Source: Halorubrum sp. BOL3-1 (lineage in GTDB: Archaea > Halobacteriota > Halobacteria > Halobacteriales > Haloferacaceae). Taken from it: a stretch of DNA of 64,000 nucleotides. Where the stretch lies: the NCBI RefSeq assembly GCF_004114375.1, contig NZ_CP034692.1, positions 3,310,118 through 3,374,117 of the forward strand, given 5' to 3'. The notes beneath the pieces were generated by a model, which saw only the letters and a program-made list of their open reading frames with translations, searched no databases and had not been told where the DNA came from. Below are positions 8,601 through 18,645 of this stretch, piece by piece. Position 1 is the first letter of the stretch. Each line of letters opens with the position of its first letter. A program made the position numbers and the translations under genes.

Positions 8601-10652
8601 TCACTCGCTTCCGTCGGTCGCTTGCGGGAGCCACATCCGCACCACCGTGCCGGTCGGCTCCCGGCTGTCGATCTCAAGCTCGCCGCCCGACTCCGTGACG
8701 ATCCAGTGGACGAGCCAGAGTCCGAGTCCGCTCGCGTGTTCGAGCGCCGTCTCTCGGGTCTCCGTGAACACGGTCCGCTCGACCGGCGGGATCCCCGGGC
8801 CGTCGTCGGCCACGTCGACCCGGAACCGGTCGCCGTCGGCGGCGACCGTCGCCTCGACGTGCGGGTCGTCGCCGTCGTTGTGGACGACGGCGTTCTCCAA
8901 CACGTTTCGGATCGCTGACTCCAAGAGTTCGTCGGCGGCGACGACGGCCGACTCCGGGACGGTCACCGTCACCGTCGAGTCGGGGAACGAGGAGTCTAAC
9001 GAGCCGCAGAGCCGGTCGACCAGCGGGGCTAGATCGATGTCGCTCCGGCTCGCGTCGCTGTGGAGCGCGACGTCGATCTCGCGGGCCTGATCGCTGAGGT
9101 GGGTCAGGGTCTCGACCTTCCGATCGATGATGTCGAGGTACGGATCCCCCTCCTCGTCGACGTGGTCTCGGAGGAGGTCCGCGTACCCGCCGATGACGTT
9201 GGTATCGTTTTTTAGATCGTGTCGCAGAACGCGGTTCAACACCTGAAGCCGCTGTTCGTACCGGCGGGCCTCGGTGACGTCGGTGGCGGTGATGACCACC
9301 TCGCCCGCGTCCTCGAACAGCCGTTCGATCACCGTCTCGAACCGGCGCCAACTGCCGTCGTCGCACGCGATCCGGTGCGTGAGCGCCTCCGGCTCGTCGC
9401 TGTCGAAGGCGCGCTCGAACGCCTGCTGTGCCTCGCGCCGGTCCTCGGGGTGAACCAGGTCGATGATCGGTCGCCCCTCCACCTCGCTCGCCGTGTGGCC
9501 GAGCAGCCGCTCTATCGACGGACTGACGTACCGGACCAGGCCGTCGTCGCCGCAGACGGCGACCACGTTCGGCGACTTCTCGATGAGCACGCGGTAACGC
9601 CGCTGTAGCGTCTCCCGCTCGGTGACGTCGCGGAACAGGAGCACCGTCCCGCTGCGAGCTCTTCCCGGTGCGGTGACGCCGTGGACGTCGACGGTCAGGA
9701 ACCGCGGCGCGCCGTTCGCGTCGACCGTCACGTGGAACTCGTCGTCTTCCGTCCCGTCCGTGACCGCCTCAGCGACCGACGGGGCGTCGTCGAACGCCTC
9801 GTCGGCGTGATCGCCGATCTCGGCGTCGGGGAACAGCGACCGGGCGAAGTCGTTGCGGTCGACAACGCGGCCGTCGGCGTCGCAGACGACGACGCCGTCG
9901 GAGAGTTTCGCGAACACCGCGTCGCGGGCGATCGGTGAGACGTCGAGCAGCCGGTATCGGAACACGACCCACGCCAGAAGCGCCGATGTCCCGCTGAACG
10001 CGACGGGGGTAAAATCGACGAGACCGGTTTCGGGACCGATCACGCCGGCGACGCCGGCCGCGCCGAGCGCCAGCGGCGCGACGCCGGCGACGAAGAGTAC
10101 GGCGGCCTGCCGGCGGAAGACTCCGTCGCGGGCGGCCGCAGCGTAACCGAGGACGGCGAAGGTGAACAGGTTGACCGCGTAGGTGTAGCCGACGAACCCG
10201 AGCAGCGCGGGCATCGGGTCGTAGTCGAGGACGCGGTAGCCGCCGGCGTCGACGAGCGACGGATCGAGGTAAAACAGCGGGTCCGCCCCGACCGTCCAGA
10301 CGGCGACGACGACCGCGGCGGGGACGAGCCAGAAGAGCGCGAAGCGGCGGCGACCGAGCCACGCGGTCCTGTCGACGTACGAGAGGACGAACGCCGGCCA
10401 CGCGACAGCCAATCCGGCGGTCCCGAGCCAGACGAAGCGGTTGAACTGTAGCGTGGCCGAAAGTGAGGCCGCCGACAGCTGCGCCGCGTACGCCAGCGAC
10501 CAGACGCCGGCGGTGCCCGCGACGCCGACGAAGCTCCACAGCAGGGCGTGGCCTCCCCGCGAGCGGTTGGCGACTGCGTACACGGCGAATCCGAGTGACA
10601 CGACGGCCGCGATGAGCAGCGGGGCCGTGTGCGGCGTCGGTTGCCACGCCAT
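8601..10652 (-). CDS. 7TM-PAS-PAS sensor histidine kinase
   Basis: 683 residues from the ATG at 10652. The N-terminal 220 residues hold seven hydrophobic helices (the histidine-kinase 7TM sensor type). A PAS domain follows (FAKLSDGVVVCDADGRVVDRN), then a second PAS (SPNVVAVCGDDGLVRYVSPSIERLLG). The HisKA-type phosphoacceptor is in VLRHDLKND, and the ATPase part has NVLENAVVHND, DDGPGIPP and SGLGLWLVHWIV. It autophosphorylates in response to a membrane-linked or internal signal; no response regulator is adjacent. It starts 74 bp from the divergent peroxiredoxin gene. Confidence 0.88.
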   Translation of the reverse strand: MAWQPTPHTAPLLIAAVVSLGFAVYAVANRSRGGHALLWSFVGVAGTAGVWSLAYAAQLSAASLSATLQFNRFVWLGTAGLAVAWPAFVLSYVDRTAWLGRRRFALFWLVPAAVVVAVWTVGADPLFYLDPSLVDAGGYRVLDYDPMPALLGFVGYTYAVNLFTFAVLGYAAAARDGVFRRQAAVLFVAGVAPLALGAAGVAGVIGPETGLVDFTPVAFSGTSALLAWVVFRYRLLDVSPIARDAVFAKLSDGVVVCDADGRVVDRNDFARSLFPDAEIGDHADEAFDDAPSVAEAVTDGTEDDEFHVTVDANGAPRFLTVDVHGVTAPGRARSGTVLLFRDVTERETLQRRYRVLIEKSPNVVAVCGDDGLVRYVSPSIERLLGHTASEVEGRPIIDLVHPEDRREAQQAFERAFDSDEPEALTHRIACDDGSWRRFETVIERLFEDAGEVVITATDVTEARRYEQRLQVLNRVLRHDLKNDTNVIGGYADLLRDHVDEEGDPYLDIIDRKVETLTHLSDQAREIDVALHSDASRSDIDLAPLVDRLCGSLDSSFPDSTVTVTVPESAVVAADELLESAIRNVLENAVVHNDGDDPHVEATVAADGDRFRVDVADDGPGIPPVERTVFTETRETALEHASGLGLWLVHWIVTESGGELEIDSREPTGTVVRMWLPQATDGSE

Positions 10653-10726
10653 CGATACCGGTAGGTTGCGAGTAGTCCGTAAAAAGGGACCGAATCCCCT
10701 AACTCGTTCGAGGAGAGTCAGCCCGT

Positions 10727-11194
10727 ATGTTCGACCCGGGCGACTCCGCACCCGAGATCACGCTCACCGACCACCGCGGCGAGACGGTCACCGTCGACCC
10801 GGCCGCGGCCAGTCACACGGTGGTGTACTTCTACCCCCGAGCCGACACGCCCGGCTGTACCGCCGAGGCGTGTGGCTTCCGCGACGAGTGGGACGCGTTC
10901 GAGGACAGGGACGTCGCCGTCGTCGGGATCAGCGACGACCCCGCCGAGGACCTCGAACCGTTCGCCGCGGAGTACGACCTCCCCTTCACCCTGCTGTCTG
11001 ACCCCGACGGCGCTGTCGCGGGCGCGTACGACTCCTACGGCGAGAAGTCGATGTTCGGGAACACCTTCGACGGCGTGTTCCGGAACACGTACGTCCTCGA
11101 CGGCGAGGGCACCGTCGTCCTCGCGTACGAGGGTGTCTCCCCCGAGGACCACGCCGCCGAGATTCTCGACGACCTCGACGCGCTCGCCGCCTGA
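10727..11194 (+). CDS. Peroxiredoxin (BCP/thioredoxin-dependent type)
   Basis: 155 residues. The peroxidatic cysteine is Cys44 in RADTPGCTAEACGFRD, with a second Cys at 49 in the atypical 2-Cys spacing of bacterioferritin-comigratory-protein peroxiredoxins. It reduces peroxides with electrons from a thiol partner. The start is set by the fold beginning PGDSAPEITL. It is divergent from the histidine kinase, but nothing in the sequence links their functions. Confidence 0.88.
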   Translation: MFDPGDSAPEITLTDHRGETVTVDPAAASHTVVYFYPRADTPGCTAEACGFRDEWDAFEDRDVAVVGISDDPAEDLEPFAAEYDLPFTLLSDPDGAVAGAYDSYGEKSMFGNTFDGVFRNTYVLDGEGTVVLAYEGVSPEDHAAEILDDLDALAA

Positions 11195-11310
11195 GAGGAC
11201 CGACTGACGACCGAGTGGACCGACTGACGACTGACAGAGTCGACCGGCGGCGGGACGACTGCTGGCGGCTGCCTCCCGGTAGTATTATGACCTGTCAGGA
11301 ATCACCTGAA

Positions 11311-12441
11311 ATGATGCCCTCCAAACGGACGTTCGCAAAGCGCGTAGCCGCGCTCGCGGCGACTGGGCTGGGAGTCGGCAGACCGATCGGCGCCCTGACT
11401 TCGGAACCGCCGCCCGACTCGACCCTCGCGGTCGAATCGGCGGCGACGGGTGCCGGTTCGACCGACGCCGAGACGGCGAGCGACCGCACCGACTCGGGAT
11501 CCGACGGGCCGCGCTCCGCGGTCGCAGCCGGAACCTACGACCCGGCTGCGACGGCGTCCGCCGCCGTCGACACCGTCGTGAGGGGAAGGATCGACCCGGC
11601 GGTCCTGACGGCGACCGGCCTCCCGAGCGGGGTCGGAACCCGGGTCCGACGGCTCCGCGACCGGTACCGGAGCGTGTCGCTCGGCGGCGTCCGACGGGTG
11701 ATCGGCGGCGCCGCGCTCACCGCGGACGGGCCGGAGGGGTGTGCGGTCGCGGTCGGCGATGTCGACGCGGACGCGCTCGCCGCGGAGCTCGACGCGGACC
11801 CCGACCTGGTCCGCGAGACGGCCGACGACTCCGAGTTCGTCCGGTTCCGAGCGCCGAGCATCGGATCGGCGGTCGCCGTGGCGCCGGGCGAACTCGTGGC
11901 CGCGTACGGTCCGACGCCCGCCGTCGCCGCGACGCACCGCGACGCCGGAATCGACGGCGAACGGCGGCGGCGAGCGGATACGACCGCGAGCTACGGGCCG
12001 CTCCCCTCCCTGCTCGGCGGCGACGCGACGGTGTGCGCCGACCTGGGACCGGACGCCCGCGACCGCCTCCGGGACCTGCTTGCCGACGCGCCCGAGGAGC
12101 TCCGCACCGCCGTCGACGCGTCGAGCGCGGTCGGGGCGTCGCTCCGCGTGACCGACGCGGAGTCCGGGAGCGGCGGCGCAGCCGCGGACGGCGAGGCCGA
12201 CGACCCGAGCGTCGCGCTGCGGTACGGCGCGGTCGCGGACCCCCGCCGCCTCGACAGGGAGACGGCCGAAGCGATCGCGCGGGCGGCCCGCGAGGGGGAA
12301 ACCTCGCTTTCGGACGCGGCCGTGACCCGACACGGGCGGACCGTGATCGTCGACGCCGCCGCCGAGAGCGACCTGTTCGCGTCCCACGCGTCGCTGTTCG
12401 GCGGGACCGTGGGCGACCCGATCGAGGTGGCCGACGCGTGA
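11311..12441 (+). CDS. Hypothetical secreted haloarchaeal protein
   Basis: 376 residues, family not recognised. The N-terminus MMPSKRTFAKRVAALAATGLG resembles a signal peptide or Tat-like leader without a clear lipobox. The rest is Asp/Arg/Ala-rich with a repeated structure of short predicted strands (VGDVDADALAAELDADPD; RYGAVADPRRLD). The start at 11311 is chosen because a TATA-like GTAGTATTATG lies just upstream; in-frame Mets at 11215 and 11287 are alternatives. The next small gene overlaps its stop by four bases, so the two are probably co-expressed. Confidence 0.55.
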   Translation: MMPSKRTFAKRVAALAATGLGVGRPIGALTSEPPPDSTLAVESAATGAGSTDAETASDRTDSGSDGPRSAVAAGTYDPAATASAAVDTVVRGRIDPAVLTATGLPSGVGTRVRRLRDRYRSVSLGGVRRVIGGAALTADGPEGCAVAVGDVDADALAAELDADPDLVRETADDSEFVRFRAPSIGSAVAVAPGELVAAYGPTPAVAATHRDAGIDGERRRRADTTASYGPLPSLLGGDATVCADLGPDARDRLRDLLADAPEELRTAVDASSAVGASLRVTDAESGSGGAAADGEADDPSVALRYGAVADPRRLDRETAEAIARAAREGETSLSDAAVTRHGRTVIVDAAAESDLFASHASLFGGTVGDPIEVADA

Positions 12442-12671
12442 GAGACGGCGACGACCGCGGCGGCGTTCGCCCCGAAACCGGCGACCTCGGCGCCACCGAC
12501 CGCGGCGGAGACGTCGCGGACTTCCTCGTGATGGGACCGGACCCTGACGTGTCGTTCGGACCGGTGGCCGGTCCGGGCGGGACGGTTCCGCCGGGCGGGA
12601 CGACGACGATGCCCGAACCGACCGACCCGTCGGGTAACGAGACGGATCCGTCCGGAAACGCGAGCGCGTAG
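12438..12671 (+). CDS. Small hypothetical protein with Gly/Pro-rich tail
   Basis: 77 residues from a GTG start that overlaps the previous stop (GTGA). A region DRGGDVADFLVMGPDPDVSF is followed by a Gly/Pro/Thr-rich tail (GPGGTVPPGGTTTMPEP). No family recognised. The overlap with the upstream gene is the main argument that it is real. Confidence 0.4.
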   Translation: MRDGDDRGGVRPETGDLGATDRGGDVADFLVMGPDPDVSFGPVAGPGGTVPPGGTTTMPEPTDPSGNETDPSGNASA

Positions 12672-12714
12672 CCGGCGCCGATCCGCACGGCGCAGCGCGC
12701 TTAGGACTCTTCTA

Positions 12715-13626
12715 TCACGGGAATCGGACCCCGGCGGCCGCGTGGGCGATTTCGCGGCGCTTCAGCAGGCCGAACCCGAGGACGATGACGGCGAAGCCCG
12801 CGACGGTGAACGGCGTCACCGGCTCGTCGAGCAGGAGGGCGCCCGTGACGGTCGCGACGACCGGGACGACGTAGGAGACGAGGTTGATCTCGAATGGACC
12901 GAGCCGGTCGAGCAGCGTGAAGTAGATGGTGTACGCCGCCGCCGACGAGAACAGTCCGAGGAACGCTAACGCGGCGAGCGCGCGCGGCGACGCGGCCGGG
13001 AGTCGCTGAGCCTCCCCGAGCCCGAGGCTGAGCGCGTGGATGGCGAGCGCGCCGAACCCCATCGCCCACGCCGTGAGCGCGACGTTTGAGAACGTCGTCT
13101 CCACGGTCCGGAGACCGACGCTGCCGACCGCGACGGCGACCACGCCGATCCCGATCAGTCCGACGCCGACCGCGACGCCGCCGGCGAGGTTCGCCGGGTC
13201 CGGCTGCGCGACGAGTCCCACCCCGAGGAAGGCCAAGACGACGCCGAGGGCGCCGTGCGCGTCGAGGTCCGCCCCGCCGACCCACGCGGCCGCGACCGCG
13301 GCGGTCGTGATCGGGACGAGGCTGTAGGTGATCGAGGCGATCCCGCTCGTCGTGTACTGTTGGCCGACGAACAGCAGCGCGTTGTTCGCGGCCACAGAGA
13401 GACCGCCGCTGAACCCGATCGCGGCCAGATCGCCGCGGCTCCGCGGGAACGGTCCGCTCTCGGTGACCAGTACGTACGAGATCAGCGCCAGCGCGGCCAG
13501 GTCGAACCGGTACGCGGCGTACAACACCGGCGGGTAGTAGTCGAGACCGACCTCGATGGCGACGAACGACCCGCCCCAAAGCAGGGAGAGGGCGAAAAAC
13601 AGCGCGACGTCTCGATACCGTGACAC
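12715..13626 (-). CDS. EamA/DMT-superfamily transporter
   Basis: 303 residues with about ten hydrophobic helices in two EamA halves: LLWGGSFVAIEVGLDYYPPV and YAAYRFDLAALALI in the first, and SSAAAYTIYFTLLDRLGPFEI and VVPVVATVTGALLLDEPVTP in the second. DMT proteins export metabolites or amino acids; the substrate cannot be deduced. The gene stands alone, facing the upstream lipoprotein-like pair. Confidence 0.85.
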   Translation of the reverse strand: MSRYRDVALFFALSLLWGGSFVAIEVGLDYYPPVLYAAYRFDLAALALISYVLVTESGPFPRSRGDLAAIGFSGGLSVAANNALLFVGQQYTTSGIASITYSLVPITTAAVAAAWVGGADLDAHGALGVVLAFLGVGLVAQPDPANLAGGVAVGVGLIGIGVVAVAVGSVGLRTVETTFSNVALTAWAMGFGALAIHALSLGLGEAQRLPAASPRALAALAFLGLFSSAAAYTIYFTLLDRLGPFEINLVSYVVPVVATVTGALLLDEPVTPFTVAGFAVIVLGFGLLKRREIAHAAAGVRFP

Positions 13627-13729
13627 AGTCGGCCGAACGCGGGCCGGATGTAAAGCGGTGTCCGTCGCCGCGGTCGAGGCCGGCTCCGGACCGCGGTCGC
13701 CGCCGCGGTCCGCCCGCGTCGGGCGCCGA

Positions 13730-14776
13730 TCAGTAGCCGCGGACGATGAGGTAGTCCGCCAGGTCTTCGAGCAGGTCTCGGGAGCCGCTCTCGGGGAGTA
13801 CGTCGAGATGTTCTTTCGACCGCGCGGTGAGGTCCGCGGCGGTCTCGCGGGCGTACTCGATCGAGCAGACGTCCTCTAAGGCCGCCACCGCGTCGTCGAT
13901 GGCGTCCTCGGTCACCTCGGCCGGGGTGTCGGCGCCGACGAGTCCGTCGACGTCGACCCCCTGCTGGCGGGCGTGGAGGGTGATCAGCGTCTCCTTGCCC
14001 TCGACGAGGTCGGAGCCGCGCTGTTTGCCGAGCTCCTCGGAGGGGACCGTCAGGTCGAGCACGTCGTCTTGGATCTGGAACGCGCGTCCGGAGTCGATCC
14101 CGTACTGGTAGAGCGCGTCGACGACGTCTTCGTCGGCACCGAGAAGGAGCGCGGGCGTCGCGGCCGAGGCGCCGTACAGCACCGCGGTCTTCAGCTCGAC
14201 CATCTCTAGGTACTCTTCGGGGAGGATGTCGTCGCGGCTCTCGAAGGCAACGTCGAGCGCCTGTCCCTCGCAGATCTCCGTACAGGTCGACGCGAGCATC
14301 CGCATCGCTTCCAGCCCGTGCTGCGGGTCCGCGCCCGTCTCGGTCATGAACTCGAACGCCTTCGAGTAGAGCGTGTCGCCCGCGAGGATCGCCGTCGAGA
14401 CGTCGTACGCCTCGTGGACCGCCGGGACCCCGCGCCGGAGGTCGTCCTCGTCCATGATGTCGTCGTGGATCAGCGTGAACGACTGGATCACCTCGATGGC
14501 GACGGCCGCGCGCATCACGTCGACGTCGTCGCCGGAGAGCGACGGGAACGCGCGGAAGTCGGTGCCCATCGGATCGGTTCCGGTGACCGCCTCCGCGGCC
14601 AGCGTCGCCACCGTGGGGCGGAGCCGCTTTCCGCCGGCCTCAAGGATATACCGGGTCGCCTCATAGAGCCGCTCCGGCTCTTGGACCGGCAGCTCCTCGT
14701 CGATAGCGGCGTTGACCAGTTCACGCCGCTCGCGGATGGCCTCTAACACCCGCGCCTCCTTCGTCTCGCTCGTCAT
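13730..14776 (-). CDS. idsA: Polyprenyl (geranylgeranyl) diphosphate synthase
   Basis: 348 residues. The two Asp-rich motifs are DDIMD at residues 105-109 and DDVLD at 237-241, with GGKRLRP near 48 and [11 protein letters not shown] between. It condenses isopentenyl diphosphate with allylic diphosphates to make the C20 (possibly C25) chain of archaeal lipids and carotenoids; chain length is set by residues before the first motif and is not certain. Its start overlaps the RNase J stop by four bases, an arrangement I recall from other haloarchaea. Confidence 0.9.
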   Translation of the reverse strand: MTSETKEARVLEAIRERRELVNAAIDEELPVQEPERLYEATRYILEAGGKRLRPTVATLAAEAVTGTDPMGTDFRAFPSLSGDDVDVMRAAVAIEVIQSFTLIHDDIMDEDDLRRGVPAVHEAYDVSTAILAGDTLYSKAFEFMTETGADPQHGLEAMRMLASTCTEICEGQALDVAFESRDDILPEEYLEMVELKTAVLYGASAATPALLLGADEDVVDALYQYGIDSGRAFQIQDDVLDLTVPSEELGKQRGSDLVEGKETLITLHARQQGVDVDGLVGADTPAEVTEDAIDDAVAALEDVCSIEYARETAADLTARSKEHLDVLPESGSRDLLEDLADYLIVRGY

Positions 14777-16125
14777 TCGACGAGCTGGTGGACGTTACCG
14801 TTCTGCGAGACGAGGATGTCACGCCCGAGCTTATACCCCTGCGACTTCGCGAGGTCGACGTAGGGCGAGAAGCCTTCCAGCGACTGGTGGCCCGGGATGA
14901 CGTGCTGGGGCTGGAGCGCGTCGAGCATCTCGTAGTGGCCCTCCTCGCGGAGGTGGCCGGAGACGTGGATGTCGTCGTAGATGCGGGCGCCCTGCATGCG
15001 GAGCAGTTGTTCGCTCTGGTAGCGCTGCCCGCGGTTGGTCGGCTCCGGAATGACGCTGGCGCTGAAGACGACTTTGTCGCCGTCGTCGAGTTCGTAGGGG
15101 GTCTCGCCGCGACCCATGCGGGTCAACATCGCGCGCGGCTCGCCTTGGTGGCCCGTCACGATGGGGAGGAAGTTCCCCTTCCCCTCCTTCATGATGCGCT
15201 TGAACGCGCGGTCGACGGACTTCCGGTGACCGTACATGCCGACGTCGCCCTGGAAGTCGACGAAGTCGAGCCGCTCGGCGGTGCCGGAGTACTTCTCCAT
15301 CGAGCGACCGAGCAGGACCGGCTGGCGGCCGATCTCGCGGGCGTACTCGACGAGGGTCTTCACGCGGGCGATGTGGGAGGAGAACGTCGTGGCGACGATG
15401 CCGCCGGAGTAGTCCTCCATCGACTTGAACGTGTCCTCGACGTGCTTTCTCGCGTACGACTCCGAGGGGGTTCGACCCTTCCGACCGGCGTTCGTACAGT
15501 CCTCGATGTAACAGAGGACGCCCTCGTCTTGACGGCCGATCTCGCGGAACCGCTCCATGTCGATCGGGTCGCCGATGACCGGCGTGTGGTCCAGTCGCTT
15601 GTCGAGGCCGTAGACGATCGCGCCCTCGGGCGTGTGGAGGACCGGATTGATCGCGTCGATGATCGAGTGGGTGACGTTGACGAACTCCATCTCGACCTGC
15701 TCGGAGTCGCCGATCGCCATCGTGCCGCCCGCCTGCATCTTCACGAGGTCGTTGTCGACCTGGAACTTGCCCTCGTCTTCGATCTGCTGTTTGACTAACT
15801 CGATCGTGTACGGCGCCGCGACCACCGGCGCGTCGTACCGGTGCGCGAGCTTCGGGATGCCCGCGATGTGGTCGAGGTGGCCGTGGGTGGGGACTATCGC
15901 CTTGACATCCCCCTCAAGTTCGCTCATCACCCGGTCGTCCGGGATGGCGCCCATGTCGATCAGGTCGAGGCTGTGCATGCTCTCGGTCTCCACGTTGTCG
16001 TGGATGAGGACCTTACTGAGGTTCAGGCCCATGTCGAAGATGACGATGTCGTCGCCCGCGCGGACCGCAGTCATCTGTCGACCGACCTCTTCGTAACCGC
16101 CGAGTGTCGCAATTTCGATTTCCAT
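14773..16125 (-). CDS. rnj: Archaeal ribonuclease J
   Basis: 450 residues. The metallo-beta-lactamase motif HGHLDH is at 81-86, followed by [12 protein letters not shown] and the beta-CASP features [32 protein letters not shown] and [15 protein letters not shown]; it ends [13 protein letters not shown]. It acts as a 5'-3' exoribonuclease (possibly also endo) on RNA. It is co-transcribed with idsA. Confidence 0.92.
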   Translation of the reverse strand: MEIEIATLGGYEEVGRQMTAVRAGDDIVIFDMGLNLSKVLIHDNVETESMHSLDLIDMGAIPDDRVMSELEGDVKAIVPTHGHLDHIAGIPKLAHRYDAPVVAAPYTIELVKQQIEDEGKFQVDNDLVKMQAGGTMAIGDSEQVEMEFVNVTHSIIDAINPVLHTPEGAIVYGLDKRLDHTPVIGDPIDMERFREIGRQDEGVLCYIEDCTNAGRKGRTPSESYARKHVEDTFKSMEDYSGGIVATTFSSHIARVKTLVEYAREIGRQPVLLGRSMEKYSGTAERLDFVDFQGDVGMYGHRKSVDRAFKRIMKEGKGNFLPIVTGHQGEPRAMLTRMGRGETPYELDDGDKVVFSASVIPEPTNRGQRYQSEQLLRMQGARIYDDIHVSGHLREEGHYEMLDALQPQHVIPGHQSLEGFSPYVDLAKSQGYKLGRDILVSQNGNVHQLVE

Positions 16126-16377
16126 AGTGTTGTCGTGTCGAACGCCGTGTGGCGTCCATCACTGAAACCCCGCAAGGGGCCGTCAGCGCTGCGTCCGACC
16201 GCGTCGTTGAGGCCCCGCTACGGCCGAGCCGACGTCGGCTCACCGTGTCCCGCGGGAGTGTGGTACATCGGTGTACTCTCGCCCAGTTTAAAAACACCGG
16301 GGTTCGGCCGTGCCGAGGCGATTCGCGTCCGAACGGGCCCCACAAAGCGTTTCACGCTCTCGTTCGAACCGCCGACG
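16126..16377. promoter_or_regulatory. Shared divergent upstream region with TATA-like box
   Basis: GTTTAAAAAC at 16286-16295 is TATA-like on both strands. If it serves RNase J, the mRNA has a leader of roughly 135 nt, long for a haloarchaeon and containing the palindrome GCCGACGTCGGC. If it serves the lipoprotein gene at 16378, the leader is about 55 nt. No coding frame of note is present. Confidence 0.4.
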
Positions 16378-17037
16378 ATGACAGGAATCCCCCGCCGCCG
16401 AGCCCTCCTCGCGGCCGCGACCGGACTCGCCGCGCTGGCCGGTTGTTCCGGCAGCGACTCCGCGTCGAACAGCTACCCGAGCGACGACCGACGGATCGAC
16501 GGCTACGAACCGGAGAAAGCCCGCGACGACACCGGCGGCGCGCTGGTCACTGCGGGCGACACGCTCCCCTCGCTGTCGTCCGACGAGCGAGCGAGCCAGC
16601 GCCGAATGACCCGGCGCGTGTTGGTCGCGGACGACGATCTCACCGAACTCACCTTCGCAGAGACGACCGCGGGCGAGATGCTCCGGTCGTTCTGCGACGC
16701 CACCGACTTCGGGTCGGGGTCGGTGTACCTGCTCGCGATGCCGATCAACGCCTGCCGGGAGAGTCGGCTCCGGTCGGTGTCCATCGAGCCGGACGAACTC
16801 GCGACCGGTGACCTCCATCCCCACGCCGACTTCTGTCGGGCGTACCGCCCGGCCGACGTCGGGTGCGACGCCGACGCGGTCCACACCGTCGGGTTCGCGA
16901 TCCGGATCCCGGTCGCGGCCGATCGCTCGACCGGGGGAGGACACGGAATGAGGAGGTCCTGCGATCCCCGAGACCGCCCGACCGTGTTCAACGGATCGGC
17001 GTCGCCCGTCACCGAGACCGGAGGTGACGACGCGTGA
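16378..17037 (+). CDS. Hypothetical lipoprotein (first of a coupled pair)
   Basis: 219 residues. The N-terminus RRRALLAAATGLAALAGCSG is a Tat-type lipoprotein signal with the lipobox LAGC. The mature part has no recognised family; it contains SFCDATDFGSGSVYLLAMPINACRESRLRSV and two further Cys (FCRAYRPADVGC), hinting at disulphides in an exported domain. Its stop overlaps the GTG of the next lipoprotein gene by four bases, so the two products probably act together at the membrane surface. Confidence 0.65.
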   Translation: MTGIPRRRALLAAATGLAALAGCSGSDSASNSYPSDDRRIDGYEPEKARDDTGGALVTAGDTLPSLSSDERASQRRMTRRVLVADDDLTELTFAETTAGEMLRSFCDATDFGSGSVYLLAMPINACRESRLRSVSIEPDELATGDLHPHADFCRAYRPADVGCDADAVHTVGFAIRIPVAADRSTGGGHGMRRSCDPRDRPTVFNGSASPVTETGGDDA

Positions 17038-18332
17038 CGGACTCGTCGAGTCCGCGCCGGCGGTTCCTCGCCGGGATCGCGTCGGCCGGCGCCGCGGCGA
17101 CCGCGGGATGTTCCGGCCTTCCGTTCGGTGACGGACAGGAGCCTCGCGCCGATCCCGTGTCGCTGCCGTCGGACGCGATCGGGCCGACCGACCGGCCGGC
17201 GTCGCCGTTCCCGGCCACCGTTCCCGGCGCGCTCGCGGACGCCCACGAGACGCGGACTCGCGGGCTGCTCGACGCGGTTCCGACCGAGCCGTCGCTGCCG
17301 AACGAGGCGGTCGCGACGGAGATCGGAGCCGACCGGGAGCGTGCCCTCGGGCGCGCGAGGGCCGATATCCCCGACCGCTGGTCGATCGACATCCTCGCCG
17401 CGTGGCGGCGACGCCGAGGGGACGCCGCGACCGTCCGCGGGGCGTACCGGGCGGCAACCGGCGTCGACGACGGCTCCGACCTCGTCGCCCGGCGTCGCGA
17501 GATACGGGACGACAGCGCGGCCCTCGCGGGGGATCTGGAGTACCGAGCCGGCTCGGTCGAGGAGGCGGTGGTGGCGTACGAGCCGGTCGAGTCGCTGCTC
17601 GCGGAGTGCGCGAGACACGTCCGTCCCCGTGTCCGGTACCCGGACGATCCGATCTCGGATCCCTTCCGGGCCGGCGAGGCGGTCGGCGGCGTGGAGCGCG
17701 GGCGGGCGACGGCGGCCGACGCCGCGGGGCTTCGGAGCGCGTTCCTCGCCGAGGGCGACAGCGCGTCGCCGCAGTGGGGGACGCTGATCGCGGCCGCCGA
17801 GGAACTGCGCGGGTCGGTGAGCCGGACCCATTCGGCCGTCCGCGAGCGCGTCGGCGGCGCGGGCGACGACTCGTCGTCCGGCGGGGACCTGAGCGGGACG
17901 GTGGCACAGGAGCTGCTCACCGCGAGCGAGCGGCGCGTCGAGTCCGCCGTCGAGGAGGTCGAGGAGGCGGCCGACGCGGGCGAACCCGCGACCGCCACCG
18001 TCGAGGCCGGCGTCGCGCTGGCCGCCATCGACGCGCTGCGGGCGGCCAACGCCGAGATCGGTGAGGGGAGGTACCGGGAGGCGCCCACGGAGTCGTCCGT
18101 CCGCTCGGCCGCGGAGCGGGCGCGGTCCGGGGTCGACACGGCGGTCGACGGCGCCGACCCGCTGGCGACGCGGCTCGTCCGTCCCGCCTTCGAGACGCTC
18201 GAACTCCTCGACGACCGGGTCGAGGAGGGGTACGCCCCGCCGCGACAGGTGACGGCGGAGCTGGCGTTCGTCGCCCTGTACGCGAGCGCGGTTCCGAGGG
18301 CGACCGCGTTCGTGCGCGAGCGCCTGGACTGA
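17034..18332 (+). CDS. Hypothetical lipoprotein (second of a coupled pair)
   Basis: 432 residues from a GTG start overlapping the preceding gene. The signal PRRRFLAGIASAGAAATAGC is a Tat/lipobox leader. The mature protein is almost entirely Ala/Arg/Glu-rich and predicted helical (QELLTASERRVESAVEEVEE), with no catalytic motif that I recognise. It is likely a surface-anchored partner of the upstream lipoprotein. Confidence 0.65.
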   Translation: MTDSSSPRRRFLAGIASAGAAATAGCSGLPFGDGQEPRADPVSLPSDAIGPTDRPASPFPATVPGALADAHETRTRGLLDAVPTEPSLPNEAVATEIGADRERALGRARADIPDRWSIDILAAWRRRRGDAATVRGAYRAATGVDDGSDLVARRREIRDDSAALAGDLEYRAGSVEEAVVAYEPVESLLAECARHVRPRVRYPDDPISDPFRAGEAVGGVERGRATAADAAGLRSAFLAEGDSASPQWGTLIAAAEELRGSVSRTHSAVRERVGGAGDDSSSGGDLSGTVAQELLTASERRVESAVEEVEEAADAGEPATATVEAGVALAAIDALRAANAEIGEGRYREAPTESSVRSAAERARSGVDTAVDGADPLATRLVRPAFETLELLDDRVEEGYAPPRQVTAELAFVALYASAVPRATAFVRERLD

Positions 18333-18367
18333 GCGAGTTCGGGCCGCCGTTTGGGCCGACGTCCCGG

Positions 18368-18378
18368 TATTTTTATTA
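18368..18378 (+). promoter_or_regulatory. TATA-like box for lsm/rpl37e
   Basis: TATTTTTATTA lies 25-35 nt upstream of the ATG at 18403, consistent with a leaderless transcript for the two-gene unit. Confidence 0.6.
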
Positions 18379-18402
18379 CCGCGACGGGCGGCGGTACGGA
18401 CA

Positions 18403-18645
18403 ATGAGTGGACGACCCCTCGACGTGCTCGAAGCGTCGCTCGAGGAGCCGGTGACGGTACACCTGAAGGATGGTACGATCTACTACGGCGTTCTGGGCGG
18501 CTACGACCAGCACATGAACGTCGTCCTCGATCCCGAGGACGGCGTCGACGACCGCGTCGACGACGACCTCGACGGCGAGTTCGCGGTCGCGATCGAAGAC
18601 ACAACGATTATACGCGGCGATAACGTCGTCACAATCAAAGCATGA
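18403..18645 (+). CDS. lsm: Sm-like (LSm) RNA-binding protein
   Basis: 80 residues. Sm1 is visible as [27 protein letters not shown] and Sm2 as [12 protein letters not shown]. Archaeal Lsm proteins form heptameric rings that bind U-rich RNA and small RNAs. An acidic insert ([11 protein letters not shown]) lies between the motifs, usual for haloarchaea. It overlaps the L37e gene by four bases, a conserved archaeal pairing. Confidence 0.95.
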   Translation: MSGRPLDVLEASLEEPVTVHLKDGTIYYGVLGGYDQHMNVVLDPEDGVDDRVDDDLDGEFAVAIEDTTIIRGDNVVTIKA

